DNA of 64,000 nucleotides, taken from positions 22,446,578-22,510,577 of the forward strand of contig CM055112.1 of the NCBI GenBank assembly GCA_029204225.1, written 5' to 3'. Below the pieces are notes generated by a model. It saw only the letters and a list, made by a program, of their open reading frames with translations, was not told where the DNA came from and ran no database searches. This DNA is from Diphasiastrum complanatum. Taxonomy: Eukaryota > Streptophyta > Lycopodiopsida > Lycopodiales > Lycopodiaceae. The translations under genes were made by a program, and so were the position numbers. Positions 46,889 to 57,945 of this stretch are shown here, one piece after another; position 1 is the first letter of the stretch, and each line of letters begins with the position of its first letter.

Positions 46889-49800
46889 GATGGAAAGAAT
46901 TTCTCTGGGGTGGCTTGGCTGGTGCCTTTGGTGAGACTATTATGCATCCTGTTGACACCTTGAAGACGCGCATCCAGTCTGCTGGTCAATTTGGTTATCA
47001 ACAGCAGGTAATTTTTTTGGCAAGTAGAATTCTTTTGTTGGTTCATAATTTTCATTACACCAAGAGCAAAAAAGAACATGTTTTATATCATCAATGCAGG
47101 ATTTAAAACATTGAATGCTAAGATTCATGGTGATGGAATGCGTTGAGGATACATCTGATGATTTCGTATCTCCTTTGTTTCAATACTTTCTTTTGATTTC
47201 TAGCTTAGTCTTACTGGTTTCCACCGTTCAGCTCTGAGTCTATGAAGGAAGTTCCTGATTACGTTCTAACCAAGATAGCAAGACACATGATCCTGTTGCT
47301 TTTCACCCTTCACCTTATACTTCTCTCTCCCCTGCTACACAACATTATTGGGTTACTGACTTCCTGAATTCTTCTCACGTCCATTGCACTTCCCCGTTGT
47401 GTTCTCGGAGCTCTATCCTAATTGGAAGTCTTGGGAGACGTTTTACCCCTCGTCTATGAGGGATCTAGGATTGGTTGGGTCGGTTTCGTCCATTGCACTT
47501 CCCCGTTGTGTTCTCGGAGCTCTATCCTGATTGGAAGTCTTGGGAGACGTTTTACCCCTCGTCTACGTACTCCTCCTCCTTTGAGGACTCTGACGCTAAT
47601 GATGCCTCAAGCTCAAACTCATCATCAGGGTCATGAGCATGAGAGCTCGTACCCTCTCCTGCTGTCCTCCTATGTGCTGCTTGAGTGACAGGTCCTGCAC
47701 ACAACGATTGACAAACATATTACTACCCACAAATTATAATAATCAATTCAAAAATGTATTTCAAGTGTGAAGCGTCAACTTAGTAGTAAGTACCAACTTC
47801 TAAGAACATGGAAATAGCCTACTAGGTAGGTACTAGCCTACCAGGCCAGTGCTGATTGATCTTAATTGAAAATTTAATTCTCACCTGCCCTCTACATTTG
47901 TCATACATCATTCCTTATAAAACCCTGGAAATTTTTTTGTAGCTGCCACGATGCCCCATTTCTAGTGCACGTCTTGGAGAGATAGTTTGTGGAGAGAGGA
48001 ATAGGTGGCCAAATGGGTAGTCTGAGCACTTTATGCGGTTCATGATGATTGCAACGTGAATGTAGCACTCAGAATTGGGCAACAATGATTAGGTGGGGGT
48101 TTGCAAGCAAAGTTCTTGGAGCTTTTTTTCACCCTTTTTTTCCTTGCTTTGTTTGGAGGTTATAGTCCATCATTTTGAGTGCAGAGGTTCAGGGACACAG
48201 CCGCACATACATGAGGAGGATTCCTCATCTTCCTACTCATCTACCAGTGATAGTGATGAGGAGGAATCCCCATCTGATCATGATGGCTCCGAGTCATAGA
48301 GATTCATCAGTCTACGAGTCTATTGTCCATTGTCCATCTGTCATACTCATGTACTTGGCCATTGGCCCACTCATTGTATATATCCGAGCTTTATTGTTTA
48401 TGACATCAGACATCTTGATCATTCTCATGAGGCATGCATGGAATGTGGATCAGTTGCCATGTTTTTGTATCATATACACTTAGCACTATACTATGCACTA
48501 TGTGATTGCTTTCAAGTTTCAGTTTTAATTTTTGGTATGCAGCATGTTGAAGGCTAAATGCTTTGTTCAGTTAGTAGTAGTCTGTAGACTAGTAGTAAGT
48601 ACTTACAGTTGTTGGTTAGTAGTCACTATGTTTTGCAATGTGTTTGAAATTTTTTTTACACATGTACATGATGTTTTTTCCCACTCCAGCACATGGTTCC
48701 AATATTTTTTTTTAAATTTAAAAAAAGAAATTCAGCATCGTTCCGATCCAGAATGCCGCTGAATTCCGGAACCGTTCCGGAATGCTCCAGCAATGCAACA
48801 TTCCGGAACGGGATGCAACTTAGGCACTGCAAGTTTTATTTACAAAAGTACTGCAAAGCAGTAAAGTTGATGTTCTTTCTCTCAAAAAATCATATGACCT
48901 ACAATAAGGTCAGTGCAAGCTCTGTCCTCTAGCAAAATAAATGGTGGGAGTTAAGCCTGTGCAAAACTTGCCATAATTCTGGTGTGTAGCTATTGATTAA
49001 GGGCCAGAAATTTTTTCAGATGGCAGCAATATAGCTTGCATAATCTGGGAGGTTAATCAGATTGCTATTAATTGCCTGTTAATTGACATTGTATAAAGTC
49101 GAAAACATTTCGAACCTGGTTGAGGCACTAAAGTGTAGGTGCTCATGATTGGGATTATGCTGTCGTGTATTAACAAAATTAGAGGAGCAAACCTAAGGAT
49201 CTTAGGTGTCAGCCTCAAAAGGAAAAATCGGTGACCTCTCTGCTCAAAAGAACCAAAATCAAGGTTTCTAACTCTGTTTTTTATGGAACACTATCCAGAT
49301 CCAGGACCATTCCGGAAACCCAATTTTGGAACATTTTGTTATGTGTTCCATATTCCATACCCTCTTAGGTTATGCAATATGTATATACATGCCACATCTA
49401 TACACACCATAGTACAAATGCACGACCACACACCCAAATGTATGCTTGTTTTTTGTGGACACATGCTATGCTATGTAGGTGCTTTTGAGACGATTTAACT
49501 GATCTAAGCCTGTTTGGTATGTTTGAGTGCTTGATAATTTCCGGGGGGCATATCACAAGGTTCACAATGTACATGCTTAGGGTTGACTACAATGTGTTTA
49601 GAAGTTTGGTTGTTTCTCACATTTCCTGGAGTTCCAGAGAAAACTAACCGAAATGAGGAAAATGCTGATAAAATACATCGTACCTAAGATTTGCCAAAAT
49701 AGCATGCTAAAGATGAAGGTTAAAAATACAGCGTTGTTAAAGGTACTTCATAAACTTGTGGAAGAAGTGAATTTGTGACATATGAGACACAGAGTGTGGA

Positions 49801-52800
49801 AGCCATTGTGATTGACTTTGCTCTTTAGTGGTAGCCTTCATCATGTCTGAGTATGGCCTTCACCTCCAGCTTCTTCAGGAAAACGCCAAGGTTTTTTCTG
49901 ATCAGTGTTACCATGTTTCTATATTTTGGCAACCCCTTTGTCATAGAAAATTTTGCTGCTTGCATTTCAGTATATACACTTTGTGTGCTAGTTTTTATTC
50001 TTCAACATTAGCACTTTCTTTGTGTGGACTCTGAGGACAATGTCTTTTTGAGGAGGGAGAGTTGCTAACATTCTATCATGTACATAAGCACTGTTACTGG
50101 TTGTCATTTGGACCACACATTTTTGGCCCTTGGGTCCATGATTTATTACTTGGCACTTATTAGTGTCACTTGTGACTTCTTTGATCATGGGCCTCTAAAG
50201 CTAACTTGCAGATTTTAGATCCTCAGACAACATAAATAGGCATGTGAGCTTCATTTCTTAAACTTGACCTTTTCGAGAGTAAGTTCAGTTACTTCAGTAT
50301 TATGGTCAGTTTAGCTTAGTTTTAGCATAGATTCATCTTACGGATCACTATCAGTCTACCTCAGTGTACCAGTGGGTTCTCTTACTATTCTTTGTATTAT
50401 ATGGACGTTCTCTGTGTTATTTGCTTTTTTGGCTGTAACTAGAATTAGCATGTTATCGACACCATGGCATGCAGAACATAATTTATAAACCTTCATGCTG
50501 GTTCTAAAGTCTTTCATTGTAGTGTCACTCAAAATCTGTGATCACTTTGTTTGATGGAACAAAGATACAAGTCAAAGATCCTCTTTACTGGGGAAATGAT
50601 ACGTGATATCTTCTCTATGCTTGATGTGGTTCTTGGTCCTGTTTCGATTCTCCCCACAATCTAGCATAAGCATTCATATATTGGACAGAGTATCTTTGTC
50701 TGCCATCTTACTTAGTACTTACTGGGTCTCTTTGCAAAGATCATCTCTAAAGCCTCGGGCATCAAGAACATGCTGTCTTCCTCTCCTTTAATCTAGATCC
50801 AGAAGCTTTGGCCAGTCAGCCTCCTCGTTGGTCACAAGAGAATAAGCAACTATCATATGACAGGAGTGCAGATGCTCATGTATGCAAATCCAGTGGACTA
50901 CATGCATGCAACTGGATCATCCTTGAGCAGGGTTTGTCCTAGTATTTCCCACCATGGTGCAACAATTGATTCGATTCCCAAATTGCATTCTCCATGAAGT
51001 CCACATGTGTATGCACTCATTGGTACCAGTAACTGCAGCTCCCTTGCCAAGAGTACTTGCCTGTAAAATGACTGCCTTCAATGTGTCAACTTTATGACTT
51101 TATGAAGCACGGTGCACTATTTCACCCAGTGATAACATGTTAATTCTATAGAAAGGCACGGTGCACTATTTCACCCGGTGATCTATCCATGACATGAAGG
51201 AATACAATGCGCATGAAAGAACAAATGAAATGTCAATGTGAGTTGCATGCATGTTTCTAACTATTTATCTTGGATTAGACATTGCATACAATCGGCCTCC
51301 AAATGTTTCACTCAACAATTGACAACCTTTTCAACCTCTCCCCAAGTGCCTCTCTGCAATCCATGTATAGGGCGGTTCCAATACGGATTATGTTTCATCT
51401 ATTTGCATAAATATTTACGATTATAGTTATGTGTAGATTTTATGTCTATGAAATTCTCAAAAGTTTTTATTTGGCTGGGTTATTTTTTGCAGAGGCAGAC
51501 CAACATTAGAAATGTCCTAAAATCAGTTTTGGCGACGGATGGAATCGGAGGTTAGTTAGAAAATTGCTTGTTGTTGAGAAGAAATTTCAGGATGCCACTT
51601 ATTTTCTAGCATCTCTCATTTATGAGAGGCTTTGGAATAGCTCTTTAATTTTATCCGCTATAGTTTCTGTCTTTGAAAGAATTTAGGGTTAGCAAATTAC
51701 TTCTTGTTGAGAAGAAATTTCAGGATGCCTGCAATTTCCCCACTTATTTTCTAGCATCTCTCATTTATGACAGGCTTTTGAATAGCTCTTTAATTTTATC
51801 CGCTATAGTTTCTGTCTTTTAGTTTCTATAGTTTCTTATTTATTCTATGGCATGGCCTCATTTGTTACCCAGGGTTGTATCGAGGAATCATACCAGGAAT
51901 GGCAGGGTCACTTGTGACAGGAGCAACCTACTTTGGATTTATAGAGTCCACAAAGGGATGGCTAGAGGAGAAAAGGCCACATTTGGCTGGTCCATGGGCC
52001 CATTTCTTAGCTGGTGCCGCTGGTGAATTTTTGATCTCTTGTGCTAGTTGTAGGAGCTTGGGTTCCAAATATGACATTTTATGCTTACAGTTTCTGTTTT
52101 CTGGACTTCTATGCTTATTTTACCCTCTCAAACGAAGAGAAAGAAGGAAAGTCCTCTTTGATATAGCTTTCACTATGCATTTGGCCTTTGACCGTCCCTT
52201 TCCTCAGCACTTTGTTATATCTCCTCCTTCTCGAATCGGTATATCATTGTTAATTGGGTGGTGTTAATCAATATTTTCCCTCAACAGGTGCATCTTGCAG
52301 TTTCTGGCTTACCGTAGTCTGTGACAATGACGATACACATGTTTGGGATTGTTCTTAGAATTCTGAGAATGTCTAAAATAACTGGAGTCAATGAAGTGAT
52401 GGCATAATTTCACCAGTATATAGATCATTGTGTGTACATGACAATTGGGCAAACGAAATACTGTTGAGTGTTAAGTATTTAAATTCATTCCAGACACCAC
52501 TTACATGTGGTTATATGCTCAGACTTCAATTTTTCACACCTAGTGGAATGTTTTTGTCTCTTGACCATTTGACAAAGGAGTATGTAGGTATTGTAATGGC
52601 ATCATCATTCTTAGACCATTGTCTTTATGCACTTAGAAATCTGGTTTCAGTAGAGAAGATTGAGCTACTATGCTGCAGTTACATGCCATTATGGGAAAAT
52701 AGATAATGATCGACCCTACGACTGGCGATGCTATGGCATTTGAAAAGAGTTTTTTCATGGCAATTCACCATGAAGGTTTACATGGTTCTTAAATTATCCT

Positions 52801-55800
52801 TTAGGCCTAGTTTGTGAATGGGTAATCTACACAAAGGTGCACAACAGACCATCCAGTGAATGATGTGCTGATGAGGATTGCCAAGTAGTCATTCAAAAGA
52901 CAAGGGAACAATGTTTCACTGAAACGTGTTTCATTCATTGAAACTTTGTTTCGAAAAGTCCATTCCAAGCGGACTGTTCGAAACGTTTAAAATTAGAGCA
53001 AAAAAAAAAATGCCCTTCCTAATGTGTGTGAAAGTTTGGCATATGAAACTTTAATCAGAACTCGGTAGGGAATTGTAGAATCATGAATACCTTGTGCATG
53101 TGCATTGTGTGATGTATCTCAATGTCTCATTGAGACACGTAGACAACACTTGGTTTTCCTTCAACAAAAGGCTAGGAGTAAAAACAAGCAAAAAAGAAAA
53201 ACCTTAAATATGTTTTGCCGATTCTTTCCCGACAGAGCTGATTCTTCTTGTTTCAAATGCGTTTCAAACACGTTGTGAAAAGGCTTTTCAAAAAGGTCCA
53301 CGAAACATTGCAAGGGAAGATATCATGGATGCCTTATAGATATGACATGGAGCAAGGAGGAGCTGAATTCAAATTACACTTAGAAAGATTTCCTTTGTTA
53401 GCCTGTAGGGCTCATAGTTCTTCAATCCGTGTCTTAATAGAACTAACTGTCAGAATGATGAGTATAATTCAAGATAGAAGAGTAGACCCCATTTTTATCT
53501 AGGAGGGGCGGTAGCATTTTTATCTACAGTGTCTAAATAGCAGGAAGCTCTAGGGGGTTCAAGGGGCGGTAGCCCCCCGGTGGGGGGTTTGGGGGGCAAC
53601 GCCCCCCAATGGCAGGGTCCGGGGGCTGCCAGTAGACCCCCGGCCCGACGGTAAGGCCTCTTCATGATTTGGCCTTCCAACTCCTTGAGTAAAAACACTT
53701 TTTTTGGTGTTTCGCACCCAAAACAGTCGGCAAACTACACAGTCATAATGCTCTCAATCAGAGCTTTCATTTGATACCCATATTGCCTAAAAAAAAATTC
53801 CAAAAAAAAAAAACGATTCTGCTCGATTTTGGGAAAATCCCGAAACGTGTTTCTGAATCGTGATTCTGATCGCGATTCAGAATCGCGGTGCATCTATGAC
53901 TCACACACATCAAGATGATTGAGTAAAAAAAGCATATCTCATATCAATAATAAGTTTGAAGAACTTGCTACAATGGAATGAGGGAGGTGGGGCTCCAGTC
54001 CTCTTTATATAGATTTTTAATAGCCTTAGCAAGAGCTAAAAGCCAAAAGCAAAAAGCTTGACCTCAATTTTGATCATGTACTTTGTAATTTCCCAAATAT
54101 TTTACTCATAGATGCACCGAATCGCGATTCGCTGGGTCCACGATTCGTGAATCGCAATTCTAAACCCAGAATCGCAAATTTTTTTTCTTTTTTTGGGGAA
54201 AAATAGCTTATGGCTGAAATTTTTTTAGGGGATCAATGGTCAAACCAGCGTTTTGCCTCTCAGAAGTGCAGTAGATGAGGCACAAACAGATCTTATTTTC
54301 AGTAGCTATCTGGTTGTCATTTACTCTGGTTTTCAGTAAATGTTAATCCTACAGTTTGGGCTATCAATTGTATGGATGATGATCACTTTTGCAATCGTTT
54401 CACTGGAGATGTGAGTGCAATGTGCATACAGTTGGGGGCATAAATATTGGGCCCTTCTCGGCGCGCATTTGGACCCCATTTTTATCTACGGGGGGGTGGT
54501 AGTAGTTTTATCTACAATGTCTATATAGCAGGAAGCTCTAGGGGATTCGGGGGGCGGTAGTCCCCCGGGAAACAAGGGGTTCGGGGGGCGGTAGCCCCCC
54601 TGAGAAACAGGGGGTCCGGGAGGCGGTAGCCCCCCGGTGGGGGGTTTGGGGGGCAACGCCCCCCAATGGCGGGGTCCGGGGGTTGCCGGTAGACCCCGGC
54701 CCCGATGGTAAGGCCTCTTCATGATTTGGCCTTCCAACACCCTGAGTGAAAACACACTTTTTGGTGTTTTGCACCGAAACAGTCGGCAAACTACACAGTC
54801 TTAATGCTCTCAATCAGAGCTTTCATTTGATACCCATATTGCCTAAAAGAATTTCAAAAAAAAAAAACGATTCTGCGCGATTCTGGGAAAATCCCAAAAC
54901 GCGTATCTGAATCGCGGTGCATCTATGATTTTACTTAACTAAAAATATAAATCTGCTATTGATCTATAGCTCCCTACTACAAGCAAAAATATTCTATGGA
55001 AAAACTAAATAATATGGGCCCTTAAATATTGCTCACAGGCATGGCCCATTAACATCACGATTTAAATTAACATTATTTTCTAACTCCCCCTCAATGTTAT
55101 TTTTGTTATCTACATAAGAGCAAGTTGTAGATATGTTAACTAATTGACTTGGTAAAAGTAAATTTGAGAAGTTCTTTAAACTTCTCAAATTTATTTTTAC
55201 CAAGTCACTTAGTAAACATATCTGCAACTTGCTCTTTTGTAGGACATTAGATAAGCTCAACTTAATGATTCTGAAGTTTTTCTCTGATGAAGTGCTGTTG
55301 TATTCAATATGTTTTGATCTGCTGTGAAAAACTGGATTCTTTGCCAACTTGATGCAACACTAGTTATCACACTGTAGTACTGTAGGTATCACACGGTAGT
55401 ACTGTAGGTATTTCTGTACCATATGAAGATCGTGTAGAACCCTTTGGAACCAAATTGCTCGCATGCTGCACTCGTAGTAGCTCGCTATTCTGCCTCTGTA
55501 CATGATAATGAAATGGTAGGTTGTTTCTTTGAACTCCAAGATATAGAACCTGATCCAAGATAAAAAACATAGCCTGTAGTCAATCTTCAATATTCCGCAT
55601 CTCCAGCCCAATCCGCATGAACATACCCCTGCAACTGTAAATCATCTTGTCTTCCATAAAGGATACCAAACTGTAAAGGACCTTTAATATATTTGGGTAT
55701 CTACTTCGCAGCTTTCCAATGAACCTGCTTAAGCTTAGCCATAAATTGACTAACCATATCAACAACATATGCAATATCTTGTCGTGTACTTGTTAGATAG

Positions 55801-57945
55801 ATCAAACTTCCAACAAGTTGCCTATATAACGTCTCATCTACTTCTTGATCTTCTTTACCTTTCATAAGCTTACACCCATAATTATATGGAGTTGAGATTG
55901 GTTTGCATTCTGACATCCCAAATTTTTCAAGAAGTTCATGTGCATACTTAGAGTGAGAAATAAATAGACCATGTGCTACTCTCCATACCCCAATTCCTAA
56001 AAAGTATTGTAGTGAACCAAGATCTTTCATATCACACTCTAATGAGAGATCTTTCTTAATATTCTGAATCAAAATTTGATCCTTGTATCCATTTTTAAAG
56101 TATGTAGCTTATTTGTTTAGAACAAAACCCTAGATTTGTTAACATTCTCATACAAAATTTTGAGAATATCCCAAGCTTCCTTGGGTTCAGGAGCATCTTT
56201 GATATGTGAAAGAATCATATCTTCAACTGATAAGCTAATGACATGATGAGCTTTTCTTTGCCGTTTCATATACTCTGACAATATTTTATCAAGTTTGGGA
56301 GGAGCTTCGACACCTATTACAACATCCAAATATTCTCAGTCCATGAGAATATTTTGCATCTTGAATTTCCACACGCTAAAACCTGTGCTGCCGTCAAGTT
56401 TAACTGCCTCGGATAGTACCACATCATTCACATCAAGATGATTGAGCAAAAGAAGCATATCTCAGATTAATCATACGTTTGAAGAACTTGCTACAGAAGA
56501 ATGAGGGAGGTGGGGCGCCCAAAATATAAATCTGATTATCGATCTATACCGCCCTACTACATGCAAAAATATTCTATGGCAAAAATAATCAATATATGCT
56601 CCTAAATATAGCTCGGAGGCATGGTCCATTAACATCAAGGTTCAAAGTAACATTATTTTTTAACACCAAGTGGGGAGGGCCATCAGTTCTTAAATACTAG
56701 AGAACTTTCAGGTTAATATGACAATGTAATCTAGTCTTGCTGACTTGCTTTCATGCAAGATAATGTCTGTGCTTGTTTGGTCCAATGAGTCCAAAGATAA
56801 GCGTGTGCAGTTATGAGAAATTGTTGGAATTGTCCAATATTTACCTACTGCGTTCAAGTGCTTATTTGTTATCCCAAGATGTTATGACTCTCCAAAGTAA
56901 ATTTTGAACATGTCTGTATCCATGTAGTGCAATTTAAGTTTAGATTGCAATGAATTGACCAAGTTTACATGTTTTAAATGGTTTTCCGCTTGCATTGCAG
57001 AGAAAGCAAGTAATTCGAAAGCTAATTGAAGACATTTAATCATGTTTGCACCATGCATTATTTGTAATTTATTGTGTCTCAAGGCATTGTCTGAGAAGTC
57101 ATCCAAGTTTTGCTTTATTTTTCCTTCGAATGTAGAGTGTCTATGCACTACATATTTTTTACCTCTTTTGTTCCTTCTATTTTGAAGGGGACACTCTTGG
57201 ATCTGTGATCTACGTACCATGTGAAGTGATCAAACAACGGATGCAAGTGCAAGGCTCCAGAAAGGCTTGGGAGCAGGCTTATTCCAGGGCTGCTATTCCT
57301 TCAAGCAAATTGTCAGTTACAAATGTGTACTACTCAGGACTATTTCATGCGACAAGATTTATCTTGAAGCACGAAGGGTGGAAAGGTCTTTATGCTGGGT
57401 ACGTGGATGAGCTGTGTATATCACTTGACGTGATAATGCCCTACCTGCATTCCCTTTTTTAGGTTGTTGGAAGTTGGTGGAAACTTTATGATTGTGTTAA
57501 TCTTAATTCAAACTTTGATCAAATGTTTGTTGTTAAAAAAGACCTCATCAGCTTCAATTATTTGATTTTTCTTTTGCTAGCATACCGGTTGTGCAGGATA
57601 TGTTTGGTTGAATTCAATTTACCGAGAGCAAAGTAGTCTTGTCAATCTAATCTAAGCTTACATACTTTTCAATCTGCCTTAAATAGAATATTTGTCAGAT
57701 GTTAGAATCAGTGTTTGCAAACAAAATTTTATATATATGGTTTATTTCAATGATTAGATTACCTGTCCCTTTTTGAAGCTATCCAGATGACTGATGGTTT
57801 GGACAAGTTGAAATTTGTGTTTACATGTGTAGGATGAGTCCACTGATGCTCTGGGCATTAGAAAATGCTAACATATTGAGCATTTTGGTTATTGTGCAGT
57901 TTCTTTTCCACTCTTGCACGAGATGTCCCCTTCGCAGGATTTCAG
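46889..57945 (+). CDS. Mitochondrial carrier family protein (At1g74240-like), partial, spliced
   Basis: Five exons fit in phase with GT-AG borders: 46889-47007, 51493-51550, 51873-52022, 57188-57398 and 57900-57945. Together they encode about 195 residues: [20 protein letters not shown] then [61 protein letters not shown] and [30 protein letters not shown] and [26 protein letters not shown]. Two carrier signatures P-x-[DE]-x-x-[KR] are present (PVDTLK, PCEVIK). The protein would sit in the inner mitochondrial membrane; its substrate is unknown, though the group is near S-adenosylmethionine carriers. Exon 1 is unidentified (the 5' border could be 46880 instead of 46889), and the third repeat (about 150 residues) is not in the window. 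Exons read are free of stops, so it may be a live gene continuing past 64000, or truncated. Confidence 0.88.
47290..47570 (+). repeat. LTR fragment with 108-bp tandem duplication (intron)
   Basis: CATTGCACTTCCCCGTTGTG through CCCCTCGTCTA occurs at 47381 and again at 47489, with one clear mismatch in about 78 bp. Between them is GGATCTAGGATTGGTTGGGT, the U5 block of Ty3 LTRs found at 30575. This is a Ty3 LTR piece inside the first identified carrier intron. Confidence 0.75.
47560..48300. other. Acidic frames in intron, unassigned
   Basis: On the minus strand 47700-47560 reads [20 protein letters not shown] and stops. On the plus strand near 48180-48297 a similar acidic tail reads [19 protein letters not shown] and stops. 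Two acidic C-terminal-looking tails in opposite orientation may be remnants of a transposase-type ORF; nothing more is recognisable. Confidence 0.3.
48690..48825. mobile_element. hAT-like terminus fragment
   Basis: A poly-A/T run, then CGTTCCGGAATGC and CATTCCGGAACGGGATGCAAC. Its reverse complement (AAGTTGCATCCCGTTCCGG) has the same GTTGCA-then-GC-palindrome plan as the ends of the elements at 36303 and 54107. The matching left end was not found. Confidence 0.5.
48826..51107. other. First identified carrier intron, unassigned part
   Basis: Intronic sequence with no gene on either strand. CCATTCCGGAAACC near 49305 is another trace of the GTTCCGG-type repeat. Confidence 0.4.
51108..51185. repeat. 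Small direct repeat in intron
   Basis: GGTGCACTATTTCACCC(A/G)GTGAT occurs near 51110 and 51160, about 50 bp apart. Confidence 0.8.
51562..51835. repeat. Tandem duplication of about 135-150 bp in the 322-bp intron
   Basis: Two long near-identical blocks: TTGTTGAGAAGAAATTTCAG through TCCGCTATAGTTTCTGTCTTT at about 51570-51675 and 51708-51820, differing by a 14-bp insertion and a few substitutions. It makes up most of the intron between exons 51493-51550 and 51873-52022. Confidence 0.9.
52909..53310. mobile_element. Non-autonomous hAT-type element, 402 bp
   Basis: Perfect 9-bp terminal inverted repeats CAATGTTTC / GAAACATTG and a perfect 8-bp target duplication CAAGGGAA (52901-52908 and 53311-53318). 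Subterminal parts are rich in GAAAC and GTTTC repeats in both orientations. No coding sequence. It sits in the 5.2-kb carrier intron. Confidence 0.88.
53480..53898. mobile_element. Truncated copy of the 821-bp hAT-type element
   Basis: Closely matches 54470-54927: GACCCCATTTTTATCTA, then AGCAGGAAGCTCTAGGGG, the GC-rich GGCGGTAGCCCCCC block (one copy only), AAGGCCTCTTCATGATTTGG, and the right terminus CGGTGCATCTATG at 53886-53898. The left terminal 370 bp are missing. It abuts the start of the copia LTR. Confidence 0.82.
54107..54927. mobile_element. Non-autonomous hAT-type element, 821 bp, in copia LTR
   Basis: Perfect 13-bp terminal inverted repeats CATAGATGCACCG / CGGTGCATCTATG and a perfect 8-bp duplication ATTTTACT (54099-54106 and 54928-54935). 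The insertion splits the copia 3' LTR. Inside are three copies of a GC-rich unit (GGGGCGGTAGCCCCC, about 32-34 bp) plus a related GGGGGGCAACGCCCCCC block. No coding potential: proline-rich frames follow the composition. Confidence 0.92.
55250..56072 (-). pseudogene. Copia RT palm end and RNase H, decayed
   Basis: The frame begins [20 protein letters not shown], then [38 protein letters not shown] and [20 protein letters not shown]. RNase H follows with [30 protein letters not shown] and the tail [14 protein letters not shown]. The YVDD active site is upstream of the deletion and therefore absent. At least four interruptions; a 19-bp tandem duplication (ATCACA(C)TGTAGTACTGTAGGT) at 55368-55410 disrupts RNase H. 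Confidence 0.88.
56117..56408 (-). pseudogene. Copia gag N-terminal part
   Basis: Minus strand: [20 protein letters not shown], a stop, then [38 protein letters not shown] and [20 protein letters not shown]. This is the standard copia gag domain. It then joins the RT frame within 45 bp, so the zinc knuckle, protease, integrase and first half of RT were removed by an internal deletion. Confidence 0.85.
56666..57187. other. Intron, before the exon at 57188
   Basis: AT-rich intronic sequence ending in TTTTGAAG at the acceptor. Nothing else recognised. Confidence 0.5.

Larger units (their letters stand above)
53899..56665 (-). mobile_element. Internally deleted copia element with both LTRs
   Basis: Minus-strand element. 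5' LTR 56665-56422 (its outer end on the plus strand reads CATTATTTTTTAACA). A degraded primer site near 56421-56409. Gag, then RT and RNase H remnants. A polypurine tract near 55092-55085. 3' LTR 55083-53899, split by the 821-bp hAT element. LTR pairing is clear from CACATCAAGATGATTGAG, GAAGAACTTGCTACA and GAGGGAGGTGGGGC at both ends. The 5' LTR lacks about 110 bp that includes the TATA-like box. Confidence 0.85.

Noticed and set aside
54486-54813. Proline/glycine-rich minus-strand frames
   Set aside because: They are produced by the GC-rich repeat core of a miniature transposon.
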